The notes under the pieces were generated by a model, which saw only the letters and a program-made list of their open reading frames with translations, ran no database searches and was not told where the DNA came from. Both the position numbers and the translations under genes were made by a program. A stretch of DNA of 64,000 nt from Novosphingobium sp. (GTDB lineage: Bacteria > Pseudomonadota > Alphaproteobacteria > Sphingomonadales > Sphingomonadaceae): assembly GCF_039595395.1 (NCBI RefSeq), contig NZ_JBCNLP010000006.1:1493001-1557000 (forward strand), read 5' to 3'. Below are positions 53,319 through 62,398 of the stretch, piece by piece. How positions within the stretch are numbered: position 1 is the first letter of the stretch; the number at the start of each line of letters is the position of its first letter.

Positions 53319-54455
53319 ATGTCACACAAGCCCCCCCTACCGTCTTCGCTCATCCGCAACCTCAGCCTCTCGGCGTCGGTGGCGCTCGCTCTCGCAGCCT
53401 GCTCCCACCCGGCGCCCGATCCACGCACCGGCCCGGCGCTTGTCGAAGTGACCAGCGTGGCCAGCGCCTCTTCTCCCGCCCGCACCTTCACCGGTGTCGT
53501 CTCGGCGCGGGTGCAGAGCGATCTGGGCTTTCGCGTCCCCGGCAAGGTGATCGAACGCCTCGTTGATACGGGGCAGGTGGTGCACAAGGGTCAGCCCCTG
53601 ATGCGCATCGACCGCACCGACTACGGTTTGAGCGCTCAGGCCGCACATAATTCGGTCAATGCGGCGCGTGCCCGCGCGCTCCAGACCGCCGCCGATGAAA
53701 AGCGCTATCGCGATCTCGTGTCGGCGGGCGCCGTCTCGGTGTCGCGCTACGATCAGGCCAAGGCCGATGCCGATGCCGCCAAGGCCCAGCTCGATGCGGC
53801 CCTCGCCCAGGCCGATGTCGCGGTCAATGCGGCAGGCTATTCGCTGATCGTCGCCGATGCCGATGGCGTGGTGGTTGAAACGCTGGCCGAACCCGGACAA
53901 GTCGTCGCCGCAGGCCAGACCGTCATCAAGCTGGCCCATGCCGGCCCGCGCGAAGCCACGGTCAACCTGCCCGAAACCATCCGCCCGGCCCTCGGTTCGG
54001 TGGCCAAGGCCACGCTGTTCGGCGGCGCGGCCCCTGCCGGGGGCGGGGGTATCGCCGCCAATGCCCGCCTGCGCCAGCTTTCCGACGCGGCGGACCCGCA
54101 GACCCGCACCTTCGACGCGCGCTATGTGCTGGAGGGCGCCGCCGCCGGGGCCGCATTGGGCTCGACCGTCAGCATCGCCATCCCTGATGGCAAGGAAAGC
54201 GCCGCCACCAATCAGGTGCCGCTCAGCGCGCTCTACAACAACGGCCACGGCCAGGGCGTGTGGGTGCTGACCGGCAGCGAGAGCGCCCTCAAGGTCCACT
54301 GGACCCCCGTGACCATCAGCGCGCTGGGCGAGGAAAGCGCCACCGTCACGGCGGGCCTTGCTCCGGGCCAGCGCTTCGTGGCGCTGGGCGCGCATATGCT
54401 GCATGAGGGCCAGAGCGTCGTGCTCTCGGCCAGCAAGCTGGCGGTGCAGCCATGA
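53319..54455 (+). CDS. RND efflux membrane fusion protein (HlyD/AcrA type)
   Basis: 378 residues. The N-terminal lipobox ALAAC marks a lipoprotein. A barrel-sandwich strand (GFRVPGKVIERLVDTGQVVH), a coiled-coil hairpin (AAHNSVNAARARALQTAADE; RYDQAKADADAAKAQLDAAL), a second lipoyl half (VVVETLAEPGQVVAAGQTVI) and a beta-barrel domain (ARLRQLSDAADPQTRTFDAR) fit the family. GGAGG precedes the ATG. Its stop overlaps the permease start by 4 bp (ATGA). It links the pump to the outer-membrane factor at 51082. Confidence 0.92.
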   Translation: MSHKPPLPSSLIRNLSLSASVALALAACSHPAPDPRTGPALVEVTSVASASSPARTFTGVVSARVQSDLGFRVPGKVIERLVDTGQVVHKGQPLMRIDRTDYGLSAQAAHNSVNAARARALQTAADEKRYRDLVSAGAVSVSRYDQAKADADAAKAQLDAALAQADVAVNAAGYSLIVADADGVVVETLAEPGQVVAAGQTVIKLAHAGPREATVNLPETIRPALGSVAKATLFGGAAPAGGGGIAANARLRQLSDAADPQTRTFDARYVLEGAAAGAALGSTVSIAIPDGKESAATNQVPLSALYNNGHGQGVWVLTGSESALKVHWTPVTISALGEESATVTAGLAPGQRFVALGAHMLHEGQSVVLSASKLAVQP

Positions 54456-57400
54456 GCGCCCCCAAGCCCCCCACCCGCACCGGCTTCAACCTGTCCGCTC
54501 TGGCGGTCCGGGAAAAGTCGATCACCCTCTTCCTGATCATCGCCATCGTCATTTCCGGACTGTTCGCCTTCAACAAGCTGGGCCGCGCGGAAGACCCCAG
54601 CTTCACCATCAAGGCGATGACCTTCTACACCGTCTGGCCCGGCGCCACCGCGCAGGAAATGCAGGACCAGGTCGCCGAGCCGCTGGAAAAGCGCCTGCAG
54701 GAACTGAAGTGGTATGACCGTACCGAGACCTACACCCGCCCCGGCCTGGCCTTCACCACGCTGACCCTGCAGGACAACACCCCGCCCGAGGAGGTGCAGG
54801 AAGAGTTCTATCAGGCCCGCAAGAAGCTGGGCGACGACAAGCTTGGCCTGCCCGCCGGCGCCATCGGCCCCTTCATCAACGATGAATATTCCGATGTGAC
54901 CTTCGGCCTCTATGCGCTCAAAGCCCATGGCGTGCCCCAGCGCATGCTGGTGCGCGAGGCCGAAACCCTGCGCCAGCAGCTCCTGGCCGTTCCCGGCGTC
55001 AAGAAGGTCAACATCGTGGGTGAGCGCCCCGAGAAGATCTTCGTCGAATTCACCTATGAGAAGCTGGCCACGCTGGGCATCTCCGCGCAGCAGGTGTTCA
55101 ACGCGCTGAACGACCAGAATGTCATCACGCCCGGCGGCTCGATCGAGACCCATGGCCCCACCGTGCTGGCGCGTTTCGACGGCAATTTCGACAATCTCGA
55201 CAAGATCCGCAACACCCCCATCAATGTGGGCGGCAAGACGCTGAAGCTGGCCGATGTCGCCAATGTGCGGCGCGGCTATGAAGATCCGGCCCAGTTCATG
55301 ATCCGCAATCAGGGCGAACCGGCCCTGCTGCTGGGCGTGGTGATGCGGGACGGCTGGAACGGCCTCAATCTGGGCAAGGCGCTGGAAGAGGAAGCGGGCA
55401 AGATCCAGCAGGGCCTGCCCACCGGCATCTCCTTCACCAAGGTCACCGATCAGGCGGTGAACATCGCTCGATCCTTCGATGAATTCATGATCAAATTCTT
55501 CGTGGCGCTGCTCGTGGTGATGGCGGTCTGCTTGGTCAGCATGGGCTGGCGCGTGGGTCTGGTGGTGGCGGCGGCCGTGCCGCTGACGCTGGCGGCGGTC
55601 TTCGTCATCATGCTGATGGACGGGCCGCGGGAATCTTCGACCGCATCACGCTGGGCGCGCTGATCCTGGCGCTGGGCCTGCTGGTTGACGATGCCATCAT
55701 CGCCATCGAAATGATGGTGGTGAAGATGGAGGAAGGTTGCGACCGCATCTTCGCCGCCACCTAGGCCTGGAGCCACACCGCCGCGCCGATGCTGGCGGGC
55801 ACGCTGGTCACCGCCATCGGCTTTATGCCGAATGGGCTTTGCCCAGTCGACCGCGGGGGAATACACCAGCAACATGTTCTGGATGGTGGTCTTCGCCCTG
55901 ATCACCTCGTGGGTGGTCGCGGTGGTGTTCACGCCCTATCTCGGCGTCAAGATGCTGCCCAACATTCCCAAGATGGCCGGCGGTCATGCCGCGATCTATG
56001 GCACCGCCAATTACCGCAAGCTGCGGGGCATGATTTCCTCGGCGGTGGCGCACAAGAAGAAGGTGGTCATCGGCGTTGTCGGCTTCTTCCTGGTCGCCTT
56101 CTTCTTCCTCGGCTTCGTGACGCAACAATTCTTCCCCATGTCCGATCGGCCCGAGGTGCTGCTTGAAGTGCAGATGCCCGAAGGCACCTCGATCAACGAG
56201 ACCGACAAGGCGGTGGCTGCGGTCGAAGGCTGGATGAAAAAGCAGCCCGAGGCGCTGATCACCACCAGCTACATCGGTCAGGGCCCGCCGCGCTTCTATC
56301 TGGCCATGGCGCCCGAGCTGCCCGATCCGTCCTTCGCCAAGATCGTCATCCTGACCGGCAGCGAAGAACAGCGCGAGGCGCTGATCGCGCGGGCCCGCAG
56401 CGCGGCGGCCCATGGACTGGCCCCGGCGGCGCGCATCCGCGTCACCAAGCTGGTGTTCGGCCCCTACTCCCACTTCCCCGTTTCCTTCCGCGTCATGGGG
56501 CCGGAGGAAGGCAAGGTGCGCGACATCGCCGAGAAGCTGCGCACCGTCATGCTGGCCAACAAGGGGCTGCGGCAGGTCAACACCGACTGGAGCGAACGCG
56601 CGCCCGCGGTTCACTTCGTGCTCGATCAGGACCGGCTGCATGCCATGGGCCTCTCCTCGCATGACGCTGCCCTGCAACTGCAATTCCTGCTGACCGGCCT
56701 TCCCGTCACCACCGTGCGCGAGGATATCCGTCAGGTCGATGTGGTGGCCCGTTCAGCCGGAACGGATCGCCTCGATCCGGCCAAGCTGCATGCCTTCACC
56801 CTGCAAGGCGTCAATGGCCAACGCGTCCCGCTCGACCAGATCGGGCATATGGAAATCCGCGAGGAAAACCCGATCATGCATCGCCGCGACCGTCTGGTGA
56901 CGATCACCTTGCAGGGCGATGTCGCTGATGAACTGCAACCGCCCGATGTCGCCAATCAGGTGATCAAGGATATGGCGCCGCTGGTGCAGAGCCTGCCCGC
57001 CGGATACCGCATCGAAACCGGCAGCGCGCTGGAAGAGGCAACCAAGGCCAATGTGGCGCTGGCGGCGGTCTTCCCCGTGATGTTCATCCTGATGATGGTG
57101 GTGATCATCTTCCAGGTCCGCTCGATGTCGGCCATGGCCATGGTGCTGCTGACAGCGCCTCTGGCTCTGGTGGGCGTGGTGCCCACGCTGCTGATCTTCC
57201 ACCAGCCCTTCGGCTTCAACACCATCCTTGGCGTCATCGCGCTGGCCGGGATCATCATGCGCAACACGCTGATCCTGATCGGCCAGATTCACGCCAATGA
57301 GCATGACGGCTATAGCCCTTACCACGCCGTGGTGGAGGCCACCGTGCAGCGTGCCCGCCCCGTGATCCTGACGGCGCTGGCGGCGGTGCTGGCCTTCATT

Positions 57401-57598
57401 CCGCTCACCTTCTCGGTGTTCTGGGGCTCGCTGGCCTATACGCTGATCGGCGGTACGCTGGGCGGCACGGTGCTGACGCTGGTGTTCCTGCCCGCGCTCT
57501 ACGCCCTGTGGTTCAAGATCCGTCCGCCCGAGGATGAAGACACCAGCGCGGTGCCGCATATCGATCATGCCCCCATCGAGGAACTGGTACCGGCCTGA
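54452..57598 (+). pseudogene. RND-type multidrug efflux permease, frame-disrupted
   Basis: About 1049 codons in total. The first part (54452 to about 55627) covers the N-terminal periplasmic domain and first membrane helices (FLIIAIVISGLFAFNKLGRA; VAEPLEKRLQELKWYDRTET). The reading frame then shifts by one base near 55628; the continuing frame (FDRITLGALILALGLLVDDA, the TM4 motif with the proton-relay Asp pair) is stopped by TAG at 55762 in place of an aromatic codon. One extra G at 55834-55836 restores the original frame to the end (57598). The pieces together make a complete RND permease, so the lesion cluster is either recent inactivation or a sequencing fault. Confidence 0.85.
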
Positions 57599-57609
57599 TC
57601 CAGCAGCTT

Positions 57610-57660
57610 GGCCGGCGCGCTCATCCCTCCGTCCCCCGCGCGTCGGCCATCCCTCTTTTT
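57610..57660 (+). terminator. Likely intrinsic terminator after the RND permease
   Basis: GGCCGGCGCGC (57610-57620) pairs with GCGCGTCGGCC (57638-57648), an 11-bp stem with one wobble and a 17-base loop, followed within 8 bases by TTTTT (57656-57660). The loop is long and the T run slightly distant, so efficiency may be moderate. It would separate the efflux operon from the thiolase gene. Confidence 0.45.
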
Positions 57661-57677
57661 ACGCAAAGGATCTTTCG

Positions 57678-58871
57678 ATGACTGCCTCCGATCCTGTCGT
57701 TATCGCCGCCGCCGCCCGCACCCCGCTGGGGCGCTATCTGGGCGATCTTTCCCCGCTGACCGCCCCCGCGCTGGGGAGCAGAGCCATCGCCGCCGTGATC
57801 GAGCGCACGGGCCTCGATCCGGCCCATGTCGATGAGGTCATCATGGGCTGCGTGCTGCCCGCCGGGCACGGTCAGGCACCGGCACGGCAGGCAGCGCGCG
57901 CTGCCGGCCTGCCCGATGCCACCGGCGCCACCACCATCAACAAGGTCTGCGGATCGGGCATGAAGGCCGCCATGCTGGCCCATGACCTGATTCTGGCAGG
58001 CTCGGCTGATATCGTCGTGGCGGGCGGCATGGAATCCATGTCCAACGCGCCCTATCTGCTGGCCAAGGCCCGCGCGGGTTACCGTGTCGGCCATGACCGC
58101 ATTCTCGACCATATGATGCTCGACGGTCTGGAGGATGCCTATGCGCAGGGCCGCCCGATGGGCGACTTCGGCGAGGCAACAGCGCAAGCCTACGGCTTTA
58201 CCCGCGAAGAGCAGGATCTCTATGCCACCACCACTCTGACGCGGGCGCGCACCGCCATCGAAAGTGGCGCCTTTGCCGCCGAAATCGTGCCGGTCGACGT
58301 GCCCGCCAAGGGCGGCGCCCTGCTGATCGAGCATGACGAGCATGCAATGAAAGTCTCGCCCGACAAGATCCCTCATCTCAAGCCTGCCTTCCGCCCGGAT
58401 GGCACGATCACGGCGGCCAGCGCCTCGGCCAATGCCGATGGTGCTGCGGCGCTGCTGCTGATGCGCCGCTCAGAGGCGGAGCGGCGCGGTCTGGCGGTGC
58501 TGGCCGAGATCAAGGGCCATGCCACCCATTCTCAAGAGCCCGCCTGGTACACCACAGCGCCGGCGCCCTCGATCGAGAAGCTGCTGGGCAAGCTGGGCTG
58601 GTCGGTGGAACAGGTCGATCTTTTCGAGATCAATGAGGCCTTTGCCGTGGTGCCCATGGCCGCCGCGCGGACGCTGGGCATCCCCTATGACAAGCTCAAT
58701 GTGAATGGCGGGGCCTGCGCGCTCGGCCATCCCATCGGGGCGACCGGAGCCCGGCTGATCGTCACTCTGCTGCATGCCCTGAAGGCGCACGGCCTGACGC
58801 GCGGCGTGGCCTCGCTCTGCATCGGCGGCGGCGAGGCGACCTCCATCGGCATCGAGATCCCGCAACTCTGA
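57678..58871 (+). CDS. Acetyl-CoA C-acyltransferase (thiolase)
   Basis: 397 residues from MTASDPVVIAAAARTPLGRY. Active-site Cys in KVCGSGMKAAMLA (nucleophile, about residue 94), the NEAFA motif (INEAFAVVPM), the second catalytic region NVNGGACALGHPIGATGARL with His, and the general-base Cys in SLCIGGGEA. Thiolases cleave or form acetoacetyl-CoA, 3-oxoacyl-CoA or 3-oxoadipyl-CoA. AAAGGA lies 7 bp upstream of the ATG. No beta-oxidation partners are nearby, so a biosynthetic or catabolic role cannot be chosen. Confidence 0.92.
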   Translation: MTASDPVVIAAAARTPLGRYLGDLSPLTAPALGSRAIAAVIERTGLDPAHVDEVIMGCVLPAGHGQAPARQAARAAGLPDATGATTINKVCGSGMKAAMLAHDLILAGSADIVVAGGMESMSNAPYLLAKARAGYRVGHDRILDHMMLDGLEDAYAQGRPMGDFGEATAQAYGFTREEQDLYATTTLTRARTAIESGAFAAEIVPVDVPAKGGALLIEHDEHAMKVSPDKIPHLKPAFRPDGTITAASASANADGAAALLLMRRSEAERRGLAVLAEIKGHATHSQEPAWYTTAPAPSIEKLLGKLGWSVEQVDLFEINEAFAVVPMAAARTLGIPYDKLNVNGGACALGHPIGATGARLIVTLLHALKAHGLTRGVASLCIGGGEATSIGIEIPQL

Positions 58872-58902
58872 ACCCTCCAACACGCCCCAAAGGAGATGCC
58901 CC

Positions 58903-59010
58903 GTGTTGACCACGACTGCCAGCAACCTCACCGCCCCCACGCAATTCCTCAAAGTGGGCGCGGCCAGCCACCGGTTCCTGACCACCACCAATCCGACTGC
59001 GGTCTTTTGA
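58903..59010 (+). pseudogene. N-terminal stub of an alpha/beta-hydrolase gene
   Basis: GTG at 58903 with AAAGGAG upstream opens VLTTTASNLTAPTQFLKVGA, then ASHRFLTTTNPTAVF and a stop. The APTQFLKVGA segment matches the first residues of alpha/beta hydrolases that continue with a Y-R-x-G-P-LL-F-HG block; here the frame instead ends after 35 residues. It is a 5' fragment whose remainder was deleted. The downstream sequence to 59171 holds no other gene. Confidence 0.4.
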
Positions 59011-59171
59011 ACCCCAATCCCCGTGTCTTCGACCCGAAGAGCCCTGCTTGAGGTCGTCCGACCCAAGCGGACGAGAAGGTCGGTCGCACGTCCCGCCCGG
59101 TCTCAGTGACCGGCCTTCACCCTGATACCGCCCTGAACGGACGCCCCGGCAACACATCAAGGACGCCAGCC

Positions 59172-59717
59172 ATGGATTATATCGACAGCTTGATAACCCG
59201 CAGTGCGGATTTCGCTCAGCAGGATTTCAACCCCGCGCTGCGGATGCTGCCCAGCAGCAAGTCGCTCATCATCGGCTGTGTCGATCCGCGCGTCGACCCG
59301 GCTAAGATCTTCGCGCTGGAACAGGGGGAGGTGGGCATCCTGCGCAATATCGGCGGCCGCGTCACCCCAGCCATGATCGAGACCCTTGCGCTTTTGAACG
59401 ATGTGGCGCGCGGAGCGGGCGGGCGAATGGGTCCTGAGGCCCATGTCATCCTGCTTCATCACACTGATTGCGGCATCGATCATTGCCGCCATCTGGCGCC
59501 GGATCTTCTGGCCCGGCATATGGGTGTGGCGCCAGAGGCGCTGGACGAGCAGGCGATCGCCGATCCTCATGCTTCAGTGGCGCGCGACGTGGCCACGTTG
59601 ATGGCACATCCCGATGTTGTGGGCGAGCGCAGCGTATCAGGGCTGGTCTATGATGTTGCGACGGGGAGCGTGGAGGTCATCGTGCCGCCGACGCGGGTTT
59701 CCCGGCAACAGCGCTAA
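59172..59717 (+). CDS. Beta-type carbonic anhydrase-like protein
   Basis: 181 residues from MDYIDSLITRSADFAQQDFN. Zinc ligands expected in beta-carbonic anhydrases are present: Cys-x-Asp-x-Arg in IIGCVDPRVDPAKIF and His-x-x-Cys in LHHTDCGIDHCRH. The protein is shorter than classical Can/CynT (about 215 residues). It probably hydrates carbon dioxide in the cytoplasm. Monocistronic in this window; the next gene is a TetR regulator about 110 bp downstream. Confidence 0.85.
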   Translation: MDYIDSLITRSADFAQQDFNPALRMLPSSKSLIIGCVDPRVDPAKIFALEQGEVGILRNIGGRVTPAMIETLALLNDVARGAGGRMGPEAHVILLHHTDCGIDHCRHLAPDLLARHMGVAPEALDEQAIADPHASVARDVATLMAHPDVVGERSVSGLVYDVATGSVEVIVPPTRVSRQQR

Positions 59718-59826
59718 CATCATCACTCCTCCCCCGCACGAATGACAACCCAATTCCTGCAATCGAAACGGCGCCACGGCCCAAATCGTCACAGGCTCGC
59801 GGGTGCCGGGAAAAGCGAAGGCCAAT

Positions 59827-60453
59827 ATGCTTGAGTTACCAATGGACCTCGATCAATCTGGAAGAGCTCGCCAACATCGCTTCGATGTTGAAGACGTCCT
59901 GTCGAAGGCCTTGGCAATGTTCCTCGAACTTGGCTTCCTGGGCTCGTCGATCTCACAGCTTACCGAGGCGATGGGGATAGCCCGCCCCAGCCTTTATCAA
60001 GCGTTCGGGAACAAGGAGGGTTTGTTTCGTGCAGCGATGAAACTGCATCACCACAGGCGCCTCAACTGTGTTCTCTCCGCTTTGAAAAAGCCGCAATTTC
60101 CCTTGGTGATCGAACATCTTATCAAGGCGACCCAACAGAAGTCCCCCATCTCGACCTCATGCTCGCCGCTCAGCGAATTTGCATTGGGCGGGCCACCGGC
60201 AATCATGCGCGAGGCTTTCGCCCGTGAGCAGAATATCCATGGTGTGATCTCGCAGCGTGTCGCCAAGGCCCAGATGGATGGCGAGATCGACAGGTCGATC
60301 AATCCCGATGCTCTTGCGGCGTCCTTGGTGGCTATAAACGACAGCATCGCGCTGAGAATCCGTGCCGGGGGGACACCAGAGGAAGTTGCCCTCCTGGTGG
60401 AGGCCAGTAAATCGTTAACCTCCTGCACGAAGCAAAGAGCTGACGCCCTTTAG
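59827..60453 (+). CDS. TetR/AcrR-family transcriptional regulator
   Basis: 208 residues from MLELPMDLDQSGRARQHRFD; GAAGG lies 5 bp before this ATG, so the eight-residue longer start is rejected. HTH: VLSKALAMFLELGFLGSSIS, QLTEAMGIARPSLYQAFGNK, the pattern of the RutR/AcrR group. The ligand domain carries a Cys-Ser pair in STSCSPLSEFALGG. Convergent with the small ESFPARDP gene. Target unknown. Confidence 0.87.
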   Translation: MLELPMDLDQSGRARQHRFDVEDVLSKALAMFLELGFLGSSISQLTEAMGIARPSLYQAFGNKEGLFRAAMKLHHHRRLNCVLSALKKPQFPLVIEHLIKATQQKSPISTSCSPLSEFALGGPPAIMREAFAREQNIHGVISQRVAKAQMDGEIDRSINPDALAASLVAINDSIALRIRAGGTPEEVALLVEASKSLTSCTKQRADAL

Positions 60454-60459
60454 GACGCC

Positions 60460-60630
60460 TCAATTGAATGTCTGAGGATCGAGGGGATCACGCGCGGGAA
60501 AGCTCTCCTCCAGTGTTTTGTCGAGCAACTCCTCCTCTTGCGCTCGCAACGGATACCCTTTCTCCAGCATCGGAGGAAAAGCCACAAATGACCAAGGGCG
60601 ACCTGCGTTGCGGGGACCAACGAACCTCAT
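60460..60630 (-). CDS. Small conserved protein with ESFPxxDP motif
   Basis: 56 residues from MRFVGPRNAGRPWSFVAFPP. A strong AAAGGAGG lies 5 bp before the ATG. The C-terminus LLDKTLEESFPARDPLDPQT resembles short proteobacterial proteins ending in the motif (D/E)-E-S/T-F-P-A-x-D-P, a recognisable but functionally unknown family. It lies between the TetR and small membrane-protein genes. The start is certain from the ribosome site. Confidence 0.7.
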   Translation of the reverse strand: MRFVGPRNAGRPWSFVAFPPMLEKGYPLRAQEEELLDKTLEESFPARDPLDPQTFN

Positions 60631-60819
60631 GAATGCCTCCTTTGAGTGGGAATTGGCGACAGAATTGCATGGAAGTGGCTCGCGCACTTGGATGAAAGCC
60701 GCATCATTTGTAGTATGACCGCAGCAATGCCGCCCCATCCCCGAAATGACTGATGTCGCGAAGCGGTCGGGGGCGATCCAACGACGGTGAGACAAGGTCC
60801 TAAGAGGCTTAGTTGGACT

Positions 60820-61074
60820 TCAAGTCCGCCATAGGCTGCCATCGGCAAGCAAGGAAATCACAACAACGACCGCGACCATGGGTGCCAGCAATGCCAATTC
60901 ACCCTGGTCGGGCGGCTGCAAGATTATGCGGCGGAAAAAGACAACAAGCAGGACAGCAGTCAGCGCCAAACATCCATCTTTGATCACGATCTGAAGACCG
61001 CGAGATGGCTGGCGACTGCGCTTTCTCACGAGGCGATGCCGTCGCAAGCGGCTGGCGCGATCATATCTGCGCAT
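60820..61074 (-). CDS. Small inner-membrane protein (paralogue of 43187-43432)
   Basis: 84 residues from MRRYDRASRLRRHRLVRKRS with GAGG 5 bp upstream. A highly basic N-terminus is followed by LALTAVLLVVFFRRIIL (about 39-55) and LALLAPMVAVVVVISLL (about 62-78), two membrane helices joined by a QPPDQG turn. The helix-turn-helix layout and the LALLAP core match the gene at 43187. Different N-terminal lengths suggest divergence after duplication. Function unknown. Confidence 0.6.
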   Translation of the reverse strand: MRRYDRASRLRRHRLVRKRSRQPSRGLQIVIKDGCLALTAVLLVVFFRRIILQPPDQGELALLAPMVAVVVVISLLADGSLWRT

Positions 61075-61202
61075 CCCAGCCTCGCGCACAAGCAACTGGA
61101 GTTATCGCCTGGTCGGACACGGCATAGGTCACTGGGCATCCTGCGATGACTTCCGGCAATGCCCATTCCAAATTGCTCGCGGGCATGAACAATCTCCTCG
61201 TT

Positions 61203-62039
61203 TCATCGGCTCGCGAAGAGAAATGCGCTCAGAAGCTCAGATATTTCTTCCGCCGCCTCCTCGGGAATAAGATGACCGCAATCGGGAATGATGTGAGGCC
61301 GGACATCGCTGGCTATGCGGCCGATGCTGTCTTCCGCATCTCCCGCGCGACCAGGCGCCGCCCCGCCCGCCACACTCAACACAGGCAGAGCCAGCCTGCC
61401 ATCCCATTCCAGATGCGTCCGCAGGAAAGCAGCCGAAACATCATGGCTGCGGTCATAATCGAAGCAACATCGCATGGATCCGGGTTGCTGGTAGCAGCGG
61501 GTATATTCGACCAGATCATCCGGTCCAACGGCGCCACCGCGCAGGCTCAAGGCCTCATAGAGCCAGCCCAGATAGATCGCCTCCCGTCCTGCCGTGAGGG
61601 CTTCCGGAAGATTGGGCACCCGATGGAAATCCTCATGCCAGCGTGCGCTTTCGCTCCGGCTTTGCCCGGGGAGCACAGCGTCGATGAGCGCCAGGCGGTT
61701 GATTCGATTGCGCGCCAGACATGCCATGGCGACACCGACTGCCCCCCCATGGCCATGCCCGGCCACCGAAAATTCCGGCACGCCCAGCCTGTCGAGCAGC
61801 TCGAGAATGTCTCCGGCCAACGTGCCGATATCAAAGCCATCCAGTGGCCTTGAACTGTCTCCCAACCCCCGCAGGTCGGGCGCAATCACTCTAACCTGCG
61901 AAGCAAGGCGAGGCATCACATGGCGCCAGGCATGCGACGTCTGCGGGCAGTCATGGAGCAGGACAAGCACCTCGCCCTCACCTGCCTCACGGTAGTGAAG
62001 CGTCACCTCGGACAGTGTCGCAAAGCGGCTGATTGCCAT
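61203..62039 (-). CDS. Alpha/beta hydrolase (epoxide hydrolase/haloacetate dehalogenase type) lacking its nucleophile
   Basis: 278 residues from MAISRFATLSEVTLHYREAG. The fold is that of epoxide hydrolases and dehalogenases: PQTSHAWRHVMPRLASQVRV, APDLRGLGDSSRP, and a C-terminal His in CGHLIPEEAAEE. The nucleophile elbow reads AGHGHGGAVG, where G-H-D-x-G-G is expected: residue 96 is Gly (GGC) instead of Asp or Ser. The oxyanion loop also reads LLHDCPQT instead of H-G-x-P. The enzyme is probably inactive or changed in function. GGAGGG lies about 11 bp upstream; a GTG one codon earlier could also start. Confidence 0.8.
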   Translation of the reverse strand: MAISRFATLSEVTLHYREAGEGEVLVLLHDCPQTSHAWRHVMPRLASQVRVIAPDLRGLGDSSRPLDGFDIGTLAGDILELLDRLGVPEFSVAGHGHGGAVGVAMACLARNRINRLALIDAVLPGQSRSESARWHEDFHRVPNLPEALTAGREAIYLGWLYEALSLRGGAVGPDDLVEYTRCYQQPGSMRCCFDYDRSHDVSAAFLRTHLEWDGRLALPVLSVAGGAAPGRAGDAEDSIGRIASDVRPHIIPDCGHLIPEEAAEEISELLSAFLFASR

Positions 62040-62123
62040 CACCGCAACGCCCTCCTGCTGTGTCGATTGCCCGTCATGCCAGCCCGACGCAGCGACGAGC
62101 AGGCACGTCTTCCACGCCGCCAC

Positions 62124-62398
62124 CCCTCGGTTCGAGACGGGCCATGACAGGCTGAAAGGGTCGCGCAGATCATCGTCATCTCCTTCGTGACGACTGATAA
62201 ATCCGCTATTTCACGTCCTTCTTAAACATTATTGATCCCATGATTACTGCCACATTCGACGGAAAGCTGCCAAGCTGGACAGATCGTGCCAGACACAGCC
62301 CTCCCTATCGGCGAAAATAGCCCTCCCTTCGAAACGCATTGTCAAAATCATGAGGCGAAGCTGCGCACCCCACGACCAGCGTATCGTGGCGATAGCCC
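62124..62398. promoter_or_regulatory. Intergenic region between hydrolase and GlxA-type gene
   Basis: About 275 bp with no gene, AT-rich around 62200-62260 (e.g. ATTATTGATCCCATGATTAC), a likely promoter region for the minus-strand hydrolase. No operator or hairpin stood out. Confidence 0.4.
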
